Notes: generated by a model from the letters alone, not told the origin. Counted from the stretch's first letter, positions 34,510 to 43,319 are shown. The stretch is DNA of 64,000 nucleotides from Rhizobiaceae bacterium (GCA_017643025.1 JAEPOG010000002.1:310001-374000); one strand, 5' to 3'. Made by a program: numbers and translations.

Positions 34510-35213
34510 GCGGCCACTCCGAAATAGGCTGCGTGGATGTCCTCGCGCGAAATATCGGCGGGCTTTCCCTCAAGCGTGATCCGCCCTTCCATCATGCAAT
34601 AGACCCGGTCCGCGACCTTGACCGCCTGGCCGATGTCCTGCTCGACAATGACGATCGATGCGCCGCTTTCCCTGATGCGCGGGAAGGCCGCGTAGATGTC
34701 GCGGATCACCACCGGCGCGAGGCCGAGGCTGATTTCGTCGCAAAGCAACACGCGTGGGTTGGACATCAGTGCGCGGCCGATAGCGACCATCTGTTGCTGC
34801 CCGCCCGACAATGCGGTGCCGGGGCTGCTGCGACGCTCGCGAAGTATCGGAAACAGGTCGAAGACGCTTTCGAGCGACCAGACGCCATCTGCCTTTCGGC
34901 CGTACTGGCCGATCAGCAGGTTTTCCTCGACGGATAGCGATGGAAAGAGCCTGCGGCCCTCAGGCACCATCGCGATACCGCGCGCCATGACTTCGGGCGC
35001 CGGGAGATGGCCAATTGCATCGCCGTCGAAATGGACCTGTTCAGGTGTGTTGGCCAGAACGCCCGCGATCGACCGCAAGAGCGTCGACTTTCCCGCTCCG
35101 TTGGCGCCGATGACAGCGACGGTCTCGCTTGAATCGACCGCAATATCGACACCGAACAGCGCCTGAAAGTCGCCGTACCGGGCCGTCAGGGCGTGCGTTT
35201 CCAGGAGAGCCAT
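34506..35213 (-). CDS. Liv-type ABC transporter ATP-binding protein (LivF-like)
   Basis: A 235-residue ATPase: Walker A GANGAGKSTLLR, a Q-loop region, signature ALSGGQQQMVAIGRAL, Walker B PRVLLCDEISLGLAP and switch-region IVEQDIGQAV. LETHALTARYGDFQALFGVD at the start and AYFGVAA at the end are typical of LivF. The ATG at 35213 overlaps the stop of the livG-like gene by one base (TGATG), so the longer frame is rejected. Confidence 0.92.
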   Translation of the reverse strand: MALLETHALTARYGDFQALFGVDIAVDSSETVAVIGANGAGKSTLLRSIAGVLANTPEQVHFDGDAIGHLPAPEVMARGIAMVPEGRRLFPSLSVEENLLIGQYGRKADGVWSLESVFDLFPILRERRSSPGTALSGGQQQMVAIGRALMSNPRVLLCDEISLGLAPVVIRDIYAAFPRIRESGASIVIVEQDIGQAVKVADRVYCMMEGRITLEGKPADISREDIHAAYFGVAA

Positions 35214-35935
35214 CAAACGTCTATGCCCAGATAGATTTCTCGCACGGCCCTGGACGACATGATTTCGGCCGGTTCGCCGATGCCAATCACCTTGCCGAAG
35301 TCGAGCACCAGAAGCCGCTCCACGACAGAATTGAGCGCATGCAGGACGTGCTCGATCCAGATGACTGTCACCCCACGCGCATGAATGGCCTTGATGGTCT
35401 CGACGAGCTGGCCGCATTCGGCCTCGGTCAGGCCGCCAGCGATCTCGTCGAGCAACAGCAATTGCGGGTCGGTTGCAAGCGCGCGGGCAAGCTCCAGCCG
35501 CTTGCGCTCCAGCAGCGTGAGCGATCCGGCAACCCGGTTCGCGCGAGGCGCGAGCCCAGTCTCGTCGAGTATGGCCGCGCAGCGGCCCGTGGCGGCCGCC
35601 TCGGTTTCACGCGCGCCGAATGCTGCGGCAACGAGCAGGTTCTCGAACACGGTGAGCTTGCCGAATGGCTGCGGGATCTGGAACGTGCGCCCGATGCCCA
35701 TGGCGCAGCGCCGCATGGGTTTGGCGCGGGTGATGTCGGACCCGCAAAACGATATCCGCCCGGCATCGACGCTGACATTGCCGGTGATCAGGTTGAACAG
35801 GGTGGATTTGCCGGCGCCGTTCGGCCCGATAATGCCAAGCGCTTCGCCGGCAGGGACCTCGAACGAAATGTCTTCGGCGACCCTGAGGGCGCCGAACTTC
35901 TTGCTGACCCGCTCGACACCAAGGACCGGTTGCAC
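35213..35935 (-). CDS. Liv-type ABC transporter ATP-binding protein (LivG-like), GTG start
   Basis: A 240-residue ATPase with Walker A GPNGAGKSTLFNLITG, FGRTFQ-like GIGRTFQIPQPFGKLTVFENLLVA, Walker B LLLLDEIAGGL, switch IWIEHVLHAL and the terminal YLG of LivG. The ABC signature is degenerate: SLTLLERKRLELARAL instead of LSGGQ, as in one branch of this family. No ATG fits. GTG at 35935 has GGAG 9 bases upstream and gives the normal LivG length; the long open frame from 36226 would overlap the binding-protein gene. Confidence 0.86.
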   Translation of the reverse strand: MQPVLGVERVSKKFGALRVAEDISFEVPAGEALGIIGPNGAGKSTLFNLITGNVSVDAGRISFCGSDITRAKPMRRCAMGIGRTFQIPQPFGKLTVFENLLVAAAFGARETEAAATGRCAAILDETGLAPRANRVAGSLTLLERKRLELARALATDPQLLLLDEIAGGLTEAECGQLVETIKAIHARGVTVIWIEHVLHALNSVVERLLVLDFGKVIGIGEPAEIMSSRAVREIYLGIDV

Positions 35936-35993
35936 GCTATCTTGCTCCGTCGATCCGGCGGCCGGGCAGAGTGCCCGACCGCCAGTTTGATGA

Positions 35994-37274
35994 TCAGGAA
36001 ATCGGTTCCATCGAACCGCCCGTCGGAATGTTGGGCGCCGTCTGGTTGTCGGTGATGACCAGATCATAGCCGCCGCCGTCCTTGAGGCGCCATTGGCCAC
36101 CCACCAGCGGCGTCTTGGCGACATTCCTGGTTGCGAAGGGCGGCAAGTTCGCGCCGTCCCATGCGAGCGGACCGACGATCGTATCGAGCTTGGTGGCCGC
36201 AATCGCTTCCACCACCGCAGCCGCATCCGATGGATCGCTGACCCGCTTCATAACATCGGCTGCTACCTCGAACAGAGCATGCACGAAGCCGATGGGCTGG
36301 GTCCATGGTCGGCCGGTCGCGCCGGTGAATCCAGCCGCGAGATCGGCGGAACTTGCGCCGGTCAGAGACGATTTGAACGGATGGCTCGGCGACCACCACA
36401 CCTCCGACGAGAGGTTGTGCCCGGTATCGCCGAGAGCCTCCACTGCCTGCGGGAACAGGATTGCCTTGCCTATCGAGGCCACCTTGGGCGTGAAACCCTG
36501 CTGCTTGGCCTGGTTCCAGAAGGTGGTGAAGTCCGGCGGGATCATCACTCCGGTAATGATCTCGCTATTGGCCTGCTTGAATGCATTGATCTGGGCTGAG
36601 AAATCGTCCGTCAGGTTCTGGTAGCGGCCGGGGTCGGTCAGCGTGTAGCCCTGCTGGTCGAGCACCGGCGGGAAGCCCACATTCGGATCGCCCCAGGCGT
36701 TGCCGTCGCCGTCGTTGGGGAAGAGGCCGCCCACCGACTTGTTGGTCTCGACCTGCGCCCACATGTTGGTGAACACCGCGATGACGTCCTCCAGGCCCCA
36801 GAAGAAGTGGAAGGCGCTGTTGAACGGCTTCCACGAGCCTGGATCGCCCGGATTGGCCTGCTGACCGATGAACCAGGGCTGCCAGGGCGCGACGGTTGAA
36901 ATGCAGGGAACCTCTTCCGCCTCGCAGGTCGTCGTTACCGGATTGGTCGTCTCCGGCGTCGAGGCAACCAGCATCAGGTTGATCTCGTCATCGACGATCA
37001 GTTCGCTCGCCACCTCGGCCGCGCGGTTCGGGTTGGACTGGCTGTCCTTGACGATGACCTCGACATTCATGCCGGCTGCCTGTGCGGCCGTCTTGAAACC
37101 GTCGATGATGAATTTGTCGGCTTCAGCGAAAGCGGCGAGCGGTCCCGTCTGCGGGCTCACATAGCCGAGCTTGACGGCTGAGCTCTGGGCGATAGCCGGC
37201 ATCGCAAGGCCCGAAAGGCCGACGACAGCGCCGGTGGCGGCGGTGTTCTTGAGCAGTTCACGTCTGTTGATCAT
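35994..37274 (-). CDS. ABC transporter periplasmic binding protein (Peripla_BP_6, Liv type)
   Basis: A 426-residue binding protein. The signal has a twin-arginine motif (NRRELLKNTAATGAVV) and ends MPAIAQS. Mature residues start VKLGYVSPQTGPLAAFAEAD, the Liv-family fold, with DSQSNPNRAAEVASELI and a cysteine pair in TTTCEAEEVPCIS. GGGAGGA lies 6 bases before the ATG at 37274, so the long upstream frame is rejected. The size is above LivJ (about 370), as seen in aromatic-compound binders. It should deliver the substrate degraded by this operon; the ligand is inferred. Confidence 0.88.
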   Translation of the reverse strand: MINRRELLKNTAATGAVVGLSGLAMPAIAQSSAVKLGYVSPQTGPLAAFAEADKFIIDGFKTAAQAAGMNVEVIVKDSQSNPNRAAEVASELIVDDEINLMLVASTPETTNPVTTTCEAEEVPCISTVAPWQPWFIGQQANPGDPGSWKPFNSAFHFFWGLEDVIAVFTNMWAQVETNKSVGGLFPNDGDGNAWGDPNVGFPPVLDQQGYTLTDPGRYQNLTDDFSAQINAFKQANSEIITGVMIPPDFTTFWNQAKQQGFTPKVASIGKAILFPQAVEALGDTGHNLSSEVWWSPSHPFKSSLTGASSADLAAGFTGATGRPWTQPIGFVHALFEVAADVMKRVSDPSDAAAVVEAIAATKLDTIVGPLAWDGANLPPFATRNVAKTPLVGGQWRLKDGGGYDLVITDNQTAPNIPTGGSMEPIS

Positions 37275-37305
37275 GTGCTTTCCTCCCAATGGAACTGTGT
37301 CGAAC

Positions 37306-38370
37306 TCATGCTTCGGGCCGCGCGCCTTCCCAGGCGCGCTGCAGCAAATCTCGGATCGAGGACCGGTCGATCGCGCGCGGATTTTCGTAAGGGTTGGCGG
37401 TCGCCATCTCCGCCGCGCTGTCGAGGTCGTGTTCGGCAAGGCCAAGGTCGCCGAGCGCCAATGGAGCGCCGATGGACTTTGCAAAGTCCCACAGCCCGCC
37501 GCCGGCACTTCCGCCGAACAATGCCGCCGCCGGTGCCAACAGGTCCGGCACGGCCTGCTCGTTGAAATGAACGGTGTGCGGCAGCATGATTGCATGCGTC
37601 TCGGCATGCGGCGTGTCGAAGCTGCCACCCAATGTGTGGCAGAGCTTGTGGTGCAGCGCCATCGCCACCGACCCGAGCACGATGCCGCACATCCACGCGC
37701 CGTAAAGCGCCTTGCCGCGTGCATCAGGGTCGCGGGGCGAGGCGACAATTGCGGGCAGGGCAGTCTTCAGTGCGCGCAGCCCTTCGAGCGCCAAAAGGCT
37801 GGTGACAGGATTGCGATCCGACGCATAAAGGCCCTCGGCCGCATGGGCCATGGCGTTTAGGCCGCTGGTAACGCTCATGCCGACAGGAAGCCCCAGGGTC
37901 AGCTGCGGATCGTAGATCACAACCTCCGGAACCACTTTCTCGTCGCGAATGGTGGTCTTCTTGCCGCCCTCGGTCTGGCCGAGAATGTCGGTCACTTCCG
38001 ATCCCGCATAGGTAGTGGGAACGACAACTTGCTTCAGGCCGGTGCGTAGCGCGATCGCCTTGCCGAGACCCGTCGTCGAGCCCCCGCCCAGCGACACGAC
38101 GCTGTCGGCACCCAGGCGCCCTGCCTCGGCAACTGCCTTTTCGGTCACCACCACGGGCGTGTGCATTGTTGCGCCGGTAAAGACCCCGACAGCCCTGTCG
38201 CCCAGGCGGCCCGCAAGAGCGTTTGCATCGTCCGCTTGCTGCGGCGTCGACAGGATCATCGCTGCCTTGCAGCCCAACCGGTCAAGCCAATCGCCGACGC
38301 GCGCGATCGACCCTTCGCCGAAATCGACGAGGGATGCCCGCGAGCGGTAGGTGAACGGCGCAATGCTCAT
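37306..38370 (-). CDS. Maleylacetate reductase
   Basis: A 354-residue member of the iron-containing alcohol dehydrogenase superfamily that reduces maleylacetate to 3-oxoadipate with NAD(P)H. The motifs SVVSLGGGSTTGLGKAIAL (nucleotide binding), PTTYAGSEVT, GLPVGMSVTSGLNAMAHAAE and LHHKLCHTLGGSFDTPHAE are typical of maleylacetate reductases. The ATG overlaps the upstream dioxygenase stop by 4 bases, so ring cleavage and reduction are translationally coupled. 3-oxoadipate would go to the beta-ketoadipate pathway, whose genes are not in this window. Confidence 0.9.
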   Translation of the reverse strand: MSIAPFTYRSRASLVDFGEGSIARVGDWLDRLGCKAAMILSTPQQADDANALAGRLGDRAVGVFTGATMHTPVVVTEKAVAEAGRLGADSVVSLGGGSTTGLGKAIALRTGLKQVVVPTTYAGSEVTDILGQTEGGKKTTIRDEKVVPEVVIYDPQLTLGLPVGMSVTSGLNAMAHAAEGLYASDRNPVTSLLALEGLRALKTALPAIVASPRDPDARGKALYGAWMCGIVLGSVAMALHHKLCHTLGGSFDTPHAETHAIMLPHTVHFNEQAVPDLLAPAAALFGGSAGGGLWDFAKSIGAPLALGDLGLAEHDLDSAAEMATANPYENPRAIDRSSIRDLLQRAWEGARPEA

Positions 38371-39233
38371 GCCGTGCCCTTGCGTGCGCGCGCCATGACA
38401 AAAGTGAAGTCGAGATTCCAGCAAGCCCCGCCATCCGGCGATCGGCGGAAATCTGCCAGAAGCTCCGGCTTGACGCCGAAAAGCGGGTCCTCGTTGAGAT
38501 AGGGATCCGAGCGGTCGTAGACATGCGTCATGATGGTCTCGAACCCCGGCGCCGAGATGATGAAATGGATGTGCGCTGGCCGGTGCAGCGGGTAGCCGAG
38601 ACCTTTCAGCAGTTCGCCAGCGGGGCCGTCGTCTGGAACGCGGTAGCCAGCGGGCCGGACTGTGCGGTAGGTGAAATTGCCCTGTTCGTCGGCGCGGAAC
38701 TGACCGCGCAGATTGAATTCCGGTTGCAGGTCCGGCTGCTGGTTCTCGTATTGCCCCTGCCCGTTCGCCTGCCATGTTTCGATCATGGCGCCCGGAACAG
38801 GCTTACCATCCAGGTCGCGCACGTGACCCGCAACGGTCAGGCGTTCACCCCTACCATCGAGGCAGATATCCGCGCCGAGCGGCAGCCTCGGCGCATCCGG
38901 TCGATAGAACGGACCGCGCGCCGTCTTCGGCGTCGTGCCCTTCGGCCGGTAAGCGTTGATTTCCTCGACCAACTGGGTGACGCCCAGCAAATCTGACAGG
39001 AGCACCCACTCCTGCCGCCGGTCGTCGCTGGCGTGGCCAACCTCGGTCAGGAACTCGATGGCCGTGCGCCACTGCTGCACGCTTGGGCGCAATTCCCGAA
39101 CCGCCTGATGCGCCAATCGCACAATGGTGACCAGCGCATGGGCCAGTTCGGGTTCAGGCGAATCCGCAAGCCGCCGCGCAACGACGTCGGTCGAGTTCTG
39201 CTCCTGCAATTCCTGAACCAGGACGGACGTCAT
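38367..39233 (-). CDS. Hydroxyquinol 1,2-dioxygenase (intradiol), operon-leading copy
   Basis: A 288-residue intradiol dioxygenase. The iron ligands are Tyr162 (GQYENQQ), Tyr197 (AGYRVPDDG), His221 and His223 (RPAHIHF); spacing and flanks match characterised hydroxyquinol 1,2-dioxygenases. The N-terminal domain has LLSDLLGVTQLVEEIN. It differs substantially from the copy at 29908 over the whole length, so this is an old duplication or two separate acquisitions. First gene of the minus-strand operon, opposite the LysR gene, with 91 bases between starts. Confidence 0.88.
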   Translation of the reverse strand: MTSVLVQELQEQNSTDVVARRLADSPEPELAHALVTIVRLAHQAVRELRPSVQQWRTAIEFLTEVGHASDDRRQEWVLLSDLLGVTQLVEEINAYRPKGTTPKTARGPFYRPDAPRLPLGADICLDGRGERLTVAGHVRDLDGKPVPGAMIETWQANGQGQYENQQPDLQPEFNLRGQFRADEQGNFTYRTVRPAGYRVPDDGPAGELLKGLGYPLHRPAHIHFIISAPGFETIMTHVYDRSDPYLNEDPLFGVKPELLADFRRSPDGGACWNLDFTFVMARARKGTA

Positions 39234-39311
39234 GCTTCTTCCCGAAGGGCCATTCCGACAGGAAGCTAGCAGCGCTCAGATGTCCGATTGATGATTTTTC
39301 GGCCGGTTAAT

Positions 39312-39326
39312 ATAACGATCTGTTAT
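39312..39326. promoter_or_regulatory. Inverted repeat between LysR gene and aromatic operon
   Basis: The perfect short dyad ATAAC-N5-GTTAT overlaps the LysR start codon (39325). It lies in the 91-base divergent gap, where a LysR-type regulator would bind to repress itself and activate the dioxygenase operon. Its AT-richness stands out from its surroundings. The site is inferred by position and symmetry. Confidence 0.5.
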
Positions 39327-40275
39327 GAAACTGGACGAACGCCATCTCGTTCAGCTCGCCGCGGTCGTCCAGGCTGGTGGCGTGACTGAGGGAGCAGCAC
39401 TCGTCGGCCTGTCGCAGCCGGCGGTCTCGCGCACTATCGCCACGCTGGAGCGGCGGCTGGGCGAGCATCTGTTCGTCAGAGGCCGGCGGCCGCTGCAGCC
39501 CACCCCTCTCGGCCGGCAGCTTGCCGAGCTAGGCCAGACAATGCTGCTCGCGTCGCGTCGCGCCTCGGAACTTGTCGAGAGCTTTCATCAGGGAAAATCC
39601 GGCGTCGTGCGCGTGGCCGGCACGCCATTCTTCATGGACGCCCTGATCTCAGGCATGATCGCAGATTTCCAGAACGTAAACCCCGATGTCCGCGTCGACC
39701 AGAGCTACGCTTATGTGCCGGAACTCCAGGCCGCGCTTCACGCCGGGCGCATAGACCTCGCCATCTGCCCGATCGACATTCTCGACGAGGGTTCCGGTCT
39801 GCGCTTCGAAGAGATTCTGCCCGGACGCAATGTCGTAGCCTGCCGATCGACCCATCCGCTGCTGCTGAAACGCAAGGTCAAGGCCGGCGATTTGCTCGAC
39901 TATCCGTGGATTGCGCCGCCGCCCGGGAGCCCGCTGATGGCCGACCTGCGCAGCCTCCTGCTTTCGCTTGGCGCAACGGAGATCAAGGTGCGCTATACTG
40001 GTGGCTCGCTGACAAGCACGATGATCTATCTGACGGGGACCGACGCGCTGACCGTCCTGCCGCACGGCGTCGTCTTCGCGTTCCGCAAGGAGAAGACGAT
40101 CACGGCCCTGCCCGTGACCATCCCGCATCCCGAACGCGCGCTCGGGCTGCTACGGCTTTCCGATGCGCCGCGCGCACCGGCGGTGGACGCCTTCGCGGAC
40201 TATGTGAGCGGCGGGTTCCAGAGCCTGCGCCACCTCATCAAGCGGCATGAGGAGGCGGTCGTCTGGGGTGGATGA
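39325..40275 (+). CDS. LysR-family transcriptional regulator of the aromatic operon
   Basis: A 316-residue LTTR. The N-terminal winged helix-turn-helix (about 5-65) has GGVTEGAALVGLSQPAVSRTIATLERRLG, and the C-terminal effector domain (about 92-300) has the usual two-lobed pattern (GVVRVAGTPFFMD, IDLAICPIDILDEG). It is transcribed divergently from the hydroxyquinol operon, the standard arrangement for a pathway activator responding to an intermediate such as hydroxyquinol or maleylacetate. No strong Shine-Dalgarno; the AT-rich dyad overlaps the start. Confidence 0.9.
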   Translation: MKLDERHLVQLAAVVQAGGVTEGAALVGLSQPAVSRTIATLERRLGEHLFVRGRRPLQPTPLGRQLAELGQTMLLASRRASELVESFHQGKSGVVRVAGTPFFMDALISGMIADFQNVNPDVRVDQSYAYVPELQAALHAGRIDLAICPIDILDEGSGLRFEEILPGRNVVACRSTHPLLLKRKVKAGDLLDYPWIAPPPGSPLMADLRSLLLSLGATEIKVRYTGGSLTSTMIYLTGTDALTVLPHGVVFAFRKEKTITALPVTIPHPERALGLLRLSDAPRAPAVDAFADYVSGGFQSLRHLIKRHEEAVVWGG

Positions 40276-40291
40276 CGGTTTGGATGTAGTA

Positions 40292-40381
40292 TGGCGGAGA
40301 GGGAGGGATTCGAACCCCCGATACCCTTGCGAGTATGCCGCATTTCGAGTGCGGTGCTTTCAACCACTCAGCCACCTCTCC
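40292..40381 (-). tRNA. tRNA-Ser (anticodon CGA)
   Basis: A 90-base class II tRNA on the minus strand. The acceptor stem GGAGAGG pairs with CCTCTCC, the discriminator is G, and CCA is encoded. The anticodon stem CCGCA/TGCGG encloses the loop CTCGAAA, giving anticodon CGA (reads UCG). A long variable arm and GGTTCGAATCC T-loop confirm serine identity. It lies between the LysR and lemA genes; no integrated element is seen beside it. Confidence 0.95.
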
Positions 40382-40542
40382 GCGAAATGGCCGCCTGTCA
40401 CGGTCGGGGCGCACACATAGCGGCTCGAAGTCGGCGTTACAAGCGCATTTCTGGGTGGTCGGAGAAGCCGCGTGGAGCGCTTGCGCCGCCGCGATTTGCG
40501 GCTAGTCTGCTGCGGCGTTTCGCAAATCGCGGGGATGATCTC

Positions 40543-41175
40543 ATGGCTGTTCGCGGCGTCGCGGCAAAGTCCGCACCGGGGCTTCTCAAAGCCTTCCTGT
40601 TCATGGCGCTGGCGGCGCCGCTTCTGGCCGGCTGCGGCTTCAACACGATCCCGACCAACGAGGAACGGGCCAAAGCCGCCTGGAGCGAGGTGCTCAACCA
40701 GTACCAGCGGCGCGCCGATCTCATTCCCAATCTCGTCGAAACCGTGAAGGCCTATGCGGCGCATGAGCGCGAGGTGCTTGAGGCCGTGGTGCAGGCACGG
40801 GCAGATGCGACGTCGGTGCAGATCAGCCCCGAGATGCTGCAGAACCCTGAGGCGCTGCAGGCCTTCCAGGACCAGCAGGCGGGCCTGACCAGCGCGCTGT
40901 CGCGGCTGCTCGCCGTCGTCGAAAACTACCCCGACCTCAAGGCCAGCCAGAACTTCCTGGCTCTGCAGGCGCAGCTCGAAGGCACGGAAAACCGCATCGC
41001 CGTGGCGCGGCGCGACTACATCGAGGCGGTCAGGGTCTACAATACGTCGCTACGGACCTTCCCGTCGGTGATCTGGGCGTCGCTGTGGTTCACGGACAAC
41101 GAACCCTTCGCCACCTTCACTATCCCCGAGGACAAGATGGACGTGCCGGAAGTGAATTTCGGCAACGACGGCTAG
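40543..41175 (+). CDS. LemA-family lipoprotein
   Basis: A 210-residue protein with a lipoprotein signal (FMALAAPLLAGC, lipobox LAGC) and a LemA domain of long helices: NEERAKAAWSEVLNQYQRRADLIPNLVETVKAYAAHE, then YPDLKASQNFLALQAQLEGTENRIAVARRDY. The ATG at 40543 is used; the longer frame would read through the tRNA-Ser complement. First gene of a LemA-TPM-TPM operon, a widespread envelope-associated set whose biochemical role is unclear. Confidence 0.88.
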   Translation: MAVRGVAAKSAPGLLKAFLFMALAAPLLAGCGFNTIPTNEERAKAAWSEVLNQYQRRADLIPNLVETVKAYAAHEREVLEAVVQARADATSVQISPEMLQNPEALQAFQDQQAGLTSALSRLLAVVENYPDLKASQNFLALQAQLEGTENRIAVARRDYIEAVRVYNTSLRTFPSVIWASLWFTDNEPFATFTIPEDKMDVPEVNFGNDG

Positions 41176-41188
41176 GCCGGCGGCTGCC

Positions 41189-42004
41189 GTGGTGGCGGAG
41201 GGCAACAGGTTTGTCAGGCAGGCGCTGGTCGCGTGCCTGCTCGTGCTGCTCGCATTCCCGGTTCTCGCCCAGTCGCTGCCCGCGCTCACGGGGCGGGTCG
41301 TCGACAATGCCGGCATCATCGACGCAGGAACCGAATCGAGCCTCACCGCCCGGCTTGCCGCCTTCGAGGACAAATCGTCCGACCAGATCGTCGTCGCCAC
41401 GATCCAGAGCCTCGGCGGCGAAGCGATCGAACCATACGCCAACCGGCTGTTCCGCGCCTGGGGCCTTGGCCAGGCCGGCGAGGACAATGGCATCCTGCTG
41501 CTGGTCGCGGTCGACGACAGACGCATGCGTATCGAGGTCGGTTATGGCCTCGAAGGCACGCTGACCGACCTGCATGCCAAGCTGATCATCGAAAACACCA
41601 TGGTGCCTGCATTCCGCGCAGGAGACTTCGCCGGCGGCATCAGCCAGGCCGTCGACGACGTCATTCTGGTGCTTGAAGGCAATGCAGCCGAGCTGGAAGC
41701 GCGGGCCGAGCGCTACGAGGAAAGCGGGGCGCCCTGGTGGGAATTCCTGCCGGTTATCCTCTTCTTCATCCTGTGGTTCGGCATATTCGGCGGGGCGATC
41801 TTCTTTGCGATCATGGCGCCGATCTTCGGGCGCAAGGTCGGGCCCGGACGCTATCGCTGGCTTGGCATGGACTTCAGCTATGGCGGGTCGAGCGGCGGCT
41901 CGTCGGGTTCGTCGGGCAGCAGCTGGTCATCATCGAGCTCAAGCAGCAGCTTTTCCGGCGGCGGCGGTTCGTCGGGCGGCGGCGGCGCGTCGGGAAGCTG
42001 GTGA
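41189..42004 (+). CDS. TPM-domain membrane protein (YgcG-like) with Gly/Ser-rich tail
   Basis: A 271-residue protein: signal peptide ending FPVLAQS, a TPM domain (about 30-175: GRVVDNAGIIDAGTESSLTARL, GEAIEPYANRLFRAWGLGQ, IEVGYGLEGTLTD), one membrane helix (about 183-208) and a C-terminal tail of Ser and Gly only, ending GASGSW. The start is GTG at 41189 (a second GTG follows at 41192); no ATG fits. Such tails are usual for YgcG proteins. It lies 13 bases behind lemA. Confidence 0.88.
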   Translation: MVAEGNRFVRQALVACLLVLLAFPVLAQSLPALTGRVVDNAGIIDAGTESSLTARLAAFEDKSSDQIVVATIQSLGGEAIEPYANRLFRAWGLGQAGEDNGILLLVAVDDRRMRIEVGYGLEGTLTDLHAKLIIENTMVPAFRAGDFAGGISQAVDDVILVLEGNAAELEARAERYEESGAPWWEFLPVILFFILWFGIFGGAIFFAIMAPIFGRKVGPGRYRWLGMDFSYGGSSGGSSGSSGSSWSSSSSSSSFSGGGGSSGGGGASGSW

Positions 42005-42011
42005 GGTCGCG

Positions 42012-42650
42012 ATGAACGGATCCATCCTGACGAAACAGGAGCATGCGAGGGTTGCGGAAGCGATCCGCAGGGAGGAAACACGCACCTCGGGCGAAATCAT
42101 CTGCGTGCTGGCGCGCGGCAGCGACGGCTATTTCTACCCGGCCGCCTTCGCTCTCGCCATCGCGACGCTGATCGCCAGCATTGTGGCGGCCATTGTGATC
42201 GACCGGCTATGGATCATCTTTCCGACCTGGCAATTCGTGCTGGCGCAGCTTTGCGCCTATGGCGGCGCGCTCGCGCTGATCGGCTGGTGGCCGCACCTGC
42301 GCATCCATTTCGTGCCCAAAGCGCTTCGTTTCCGGCGGGCGCATCACAATGCCGTCACGCAGTTCCTGGCGCGCAACATCCACGTGACCGAGAATCGCAC
42401 TGGCGTCCTCATCTTCCTGTCGCTGGCGGAACGTTATGCCGAGATCGTTGCCGATGCCGCGATCAACGCTCATGTGCCTCAGGAGCGCTGGAACGAAATC
42501 GTCGCCGCGCTCACCGCCCGCGCGGCAAAGGGCGAGATCGCCGAAGGCTTTGAAAAGGCTATCGCCGCCACGGGCGCCCTTCTCGCCGCATCGTTCCCTG
42601 TCGGCGCCGGGAATACGAACGAACTCGACGACCATCTTGTGGAAATCTGA
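42012..42650 (+). CDS. TPM-domain protein, second copy
   Basis: A 212-residue protein with two membrane helices (about 45-65 and 75-95) inserted in a TPM domain: LTKQEHARVAEAIRREETRTSGEI at the start and NRTGVLIFLSLAERYAEIVAD, then WNEIVAALTARAAKGEIAEGFEKAI. GAGG lies 5 bases before the ATG, 7 bases after the preceding stop. Third gene of the LemA-TPM-TPM operon; possibly partners the longer TPM protein in one complex. Confidence 0.85.
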   Translation: MNGSILTKQEHARVAEAIRREETRTSGEIICVLARGSDGYFYPAAFALAIATLIASIVAAIVIDRLWIIFPTWQFVLAQLCAYGGALALIGWWPHLRIHFVPKALRFRRAHHNAVTQFLARNIHVTENRTGVLIFLSLAERYAEIVADAAINAHVPQERWNEIVAALTARAAKGEIAEGFEKAIAATGALLAASFPVGAGNTNELDDHLVEI

Positions 42651-42717
42651 ATCGGTCGCGCCTCGATAGCCGAAATGCTTGCGCGTCTGCGCCGGCGGCG
42701 TCTATGGTTAAGAAATT

Positions 42718-43224
42718 ATGAACACGCTGACGATCGACATACGCAAGGCGGGACCGCGCGACGCGGAGGCGATCTCGGGCGTGCATCACGAAGCATGGAT
42801 GGGCGCCTATTCAGGCATCATCCCGCACAAGGCGCTGTTCCGCATGGTCGGACGTCGCGGGGTCGGCTGGTGGGAGAGCGCCATAAGACGGGCCGCCAAC
42901 GTTGTTGTGGTAGAGATCGGCGGCGATGTCGTCGGCTACGCAACGCTGGGGCGCAACCGGGCTCGCGAACTGCCGCAGAAGGGCGAGATCTACGAGCTCT
43001 ACCTGAAGCCGGAATACCAGGGCGTCGGGCTTGGCAGCCGCCTGTTCTCCGCAGCGCGCGAGCGGCTCGCCGCACACGGGCTTAGAGACACGGTCGTTTG
43101 GGCGCTCGAAGACAATGCCGGCGCGCTGTCCTTCTATGAGGGGCTCGGCGGGCGCGACATTGCAGAGGGCGTCGAGGTGTTCGACCAGAAGGCGCTGCGC
43201 AAGATCGCCTACGCCTGGGACTGA
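42718..43224 (+). CDS. GNAT-family N-acetyltransferase
   Basis: A 168-residue acetyltransferase. The acetyl-CoA loop is in LYLKPEYQGVGLGSRLFSAARERL (the Q/R-x-x-G-x-G motif) after the strand GEIYELYLKP, and VWALEDNAGALSFYEGLGG is the typical motif B region. The substrate (small molecule or protein N-terminus) cannot be told. Single gene between the TPM operon and ppa. Confidence 0.88.
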   Translation: MNTLTIDIRKAGPRDAEAISGVHHEAWMGAYSGIIPHKALFRMVGRRGVGWWESAIRRAANVVVVEIGGDVVGYATLGRNRARELPQKGEIYELYLKPEYQGVGLGSRLFSAARERLAAHGLRDTVVWALEDNAGALSFYEGLGGRDIAEGVEVFDQKALRKIAYAWD

Positions 43225-43319
43225 CGGCCCCGACTATTTGACGTTCTGACGCATTGCATCGCGGCATGCCCCGGGCTATCGGCTCGGCCGGGAGGCTTCC
43301 AGCCTGAAAGGCCCATGCC

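Noticed and set aside
40292..40381. tRNA-Ser as possible integration site for the aromatic operon
   Set aside because: No integrase, no direct repeat of the tRNA 3' end and no composition break were seen on either side.
40291..40542. N-terminal extension of the LemA frame
   Set aside because: It would read through the complement of the tRNA-Ser gene; the lipoprotein signal starts properly at 40543.
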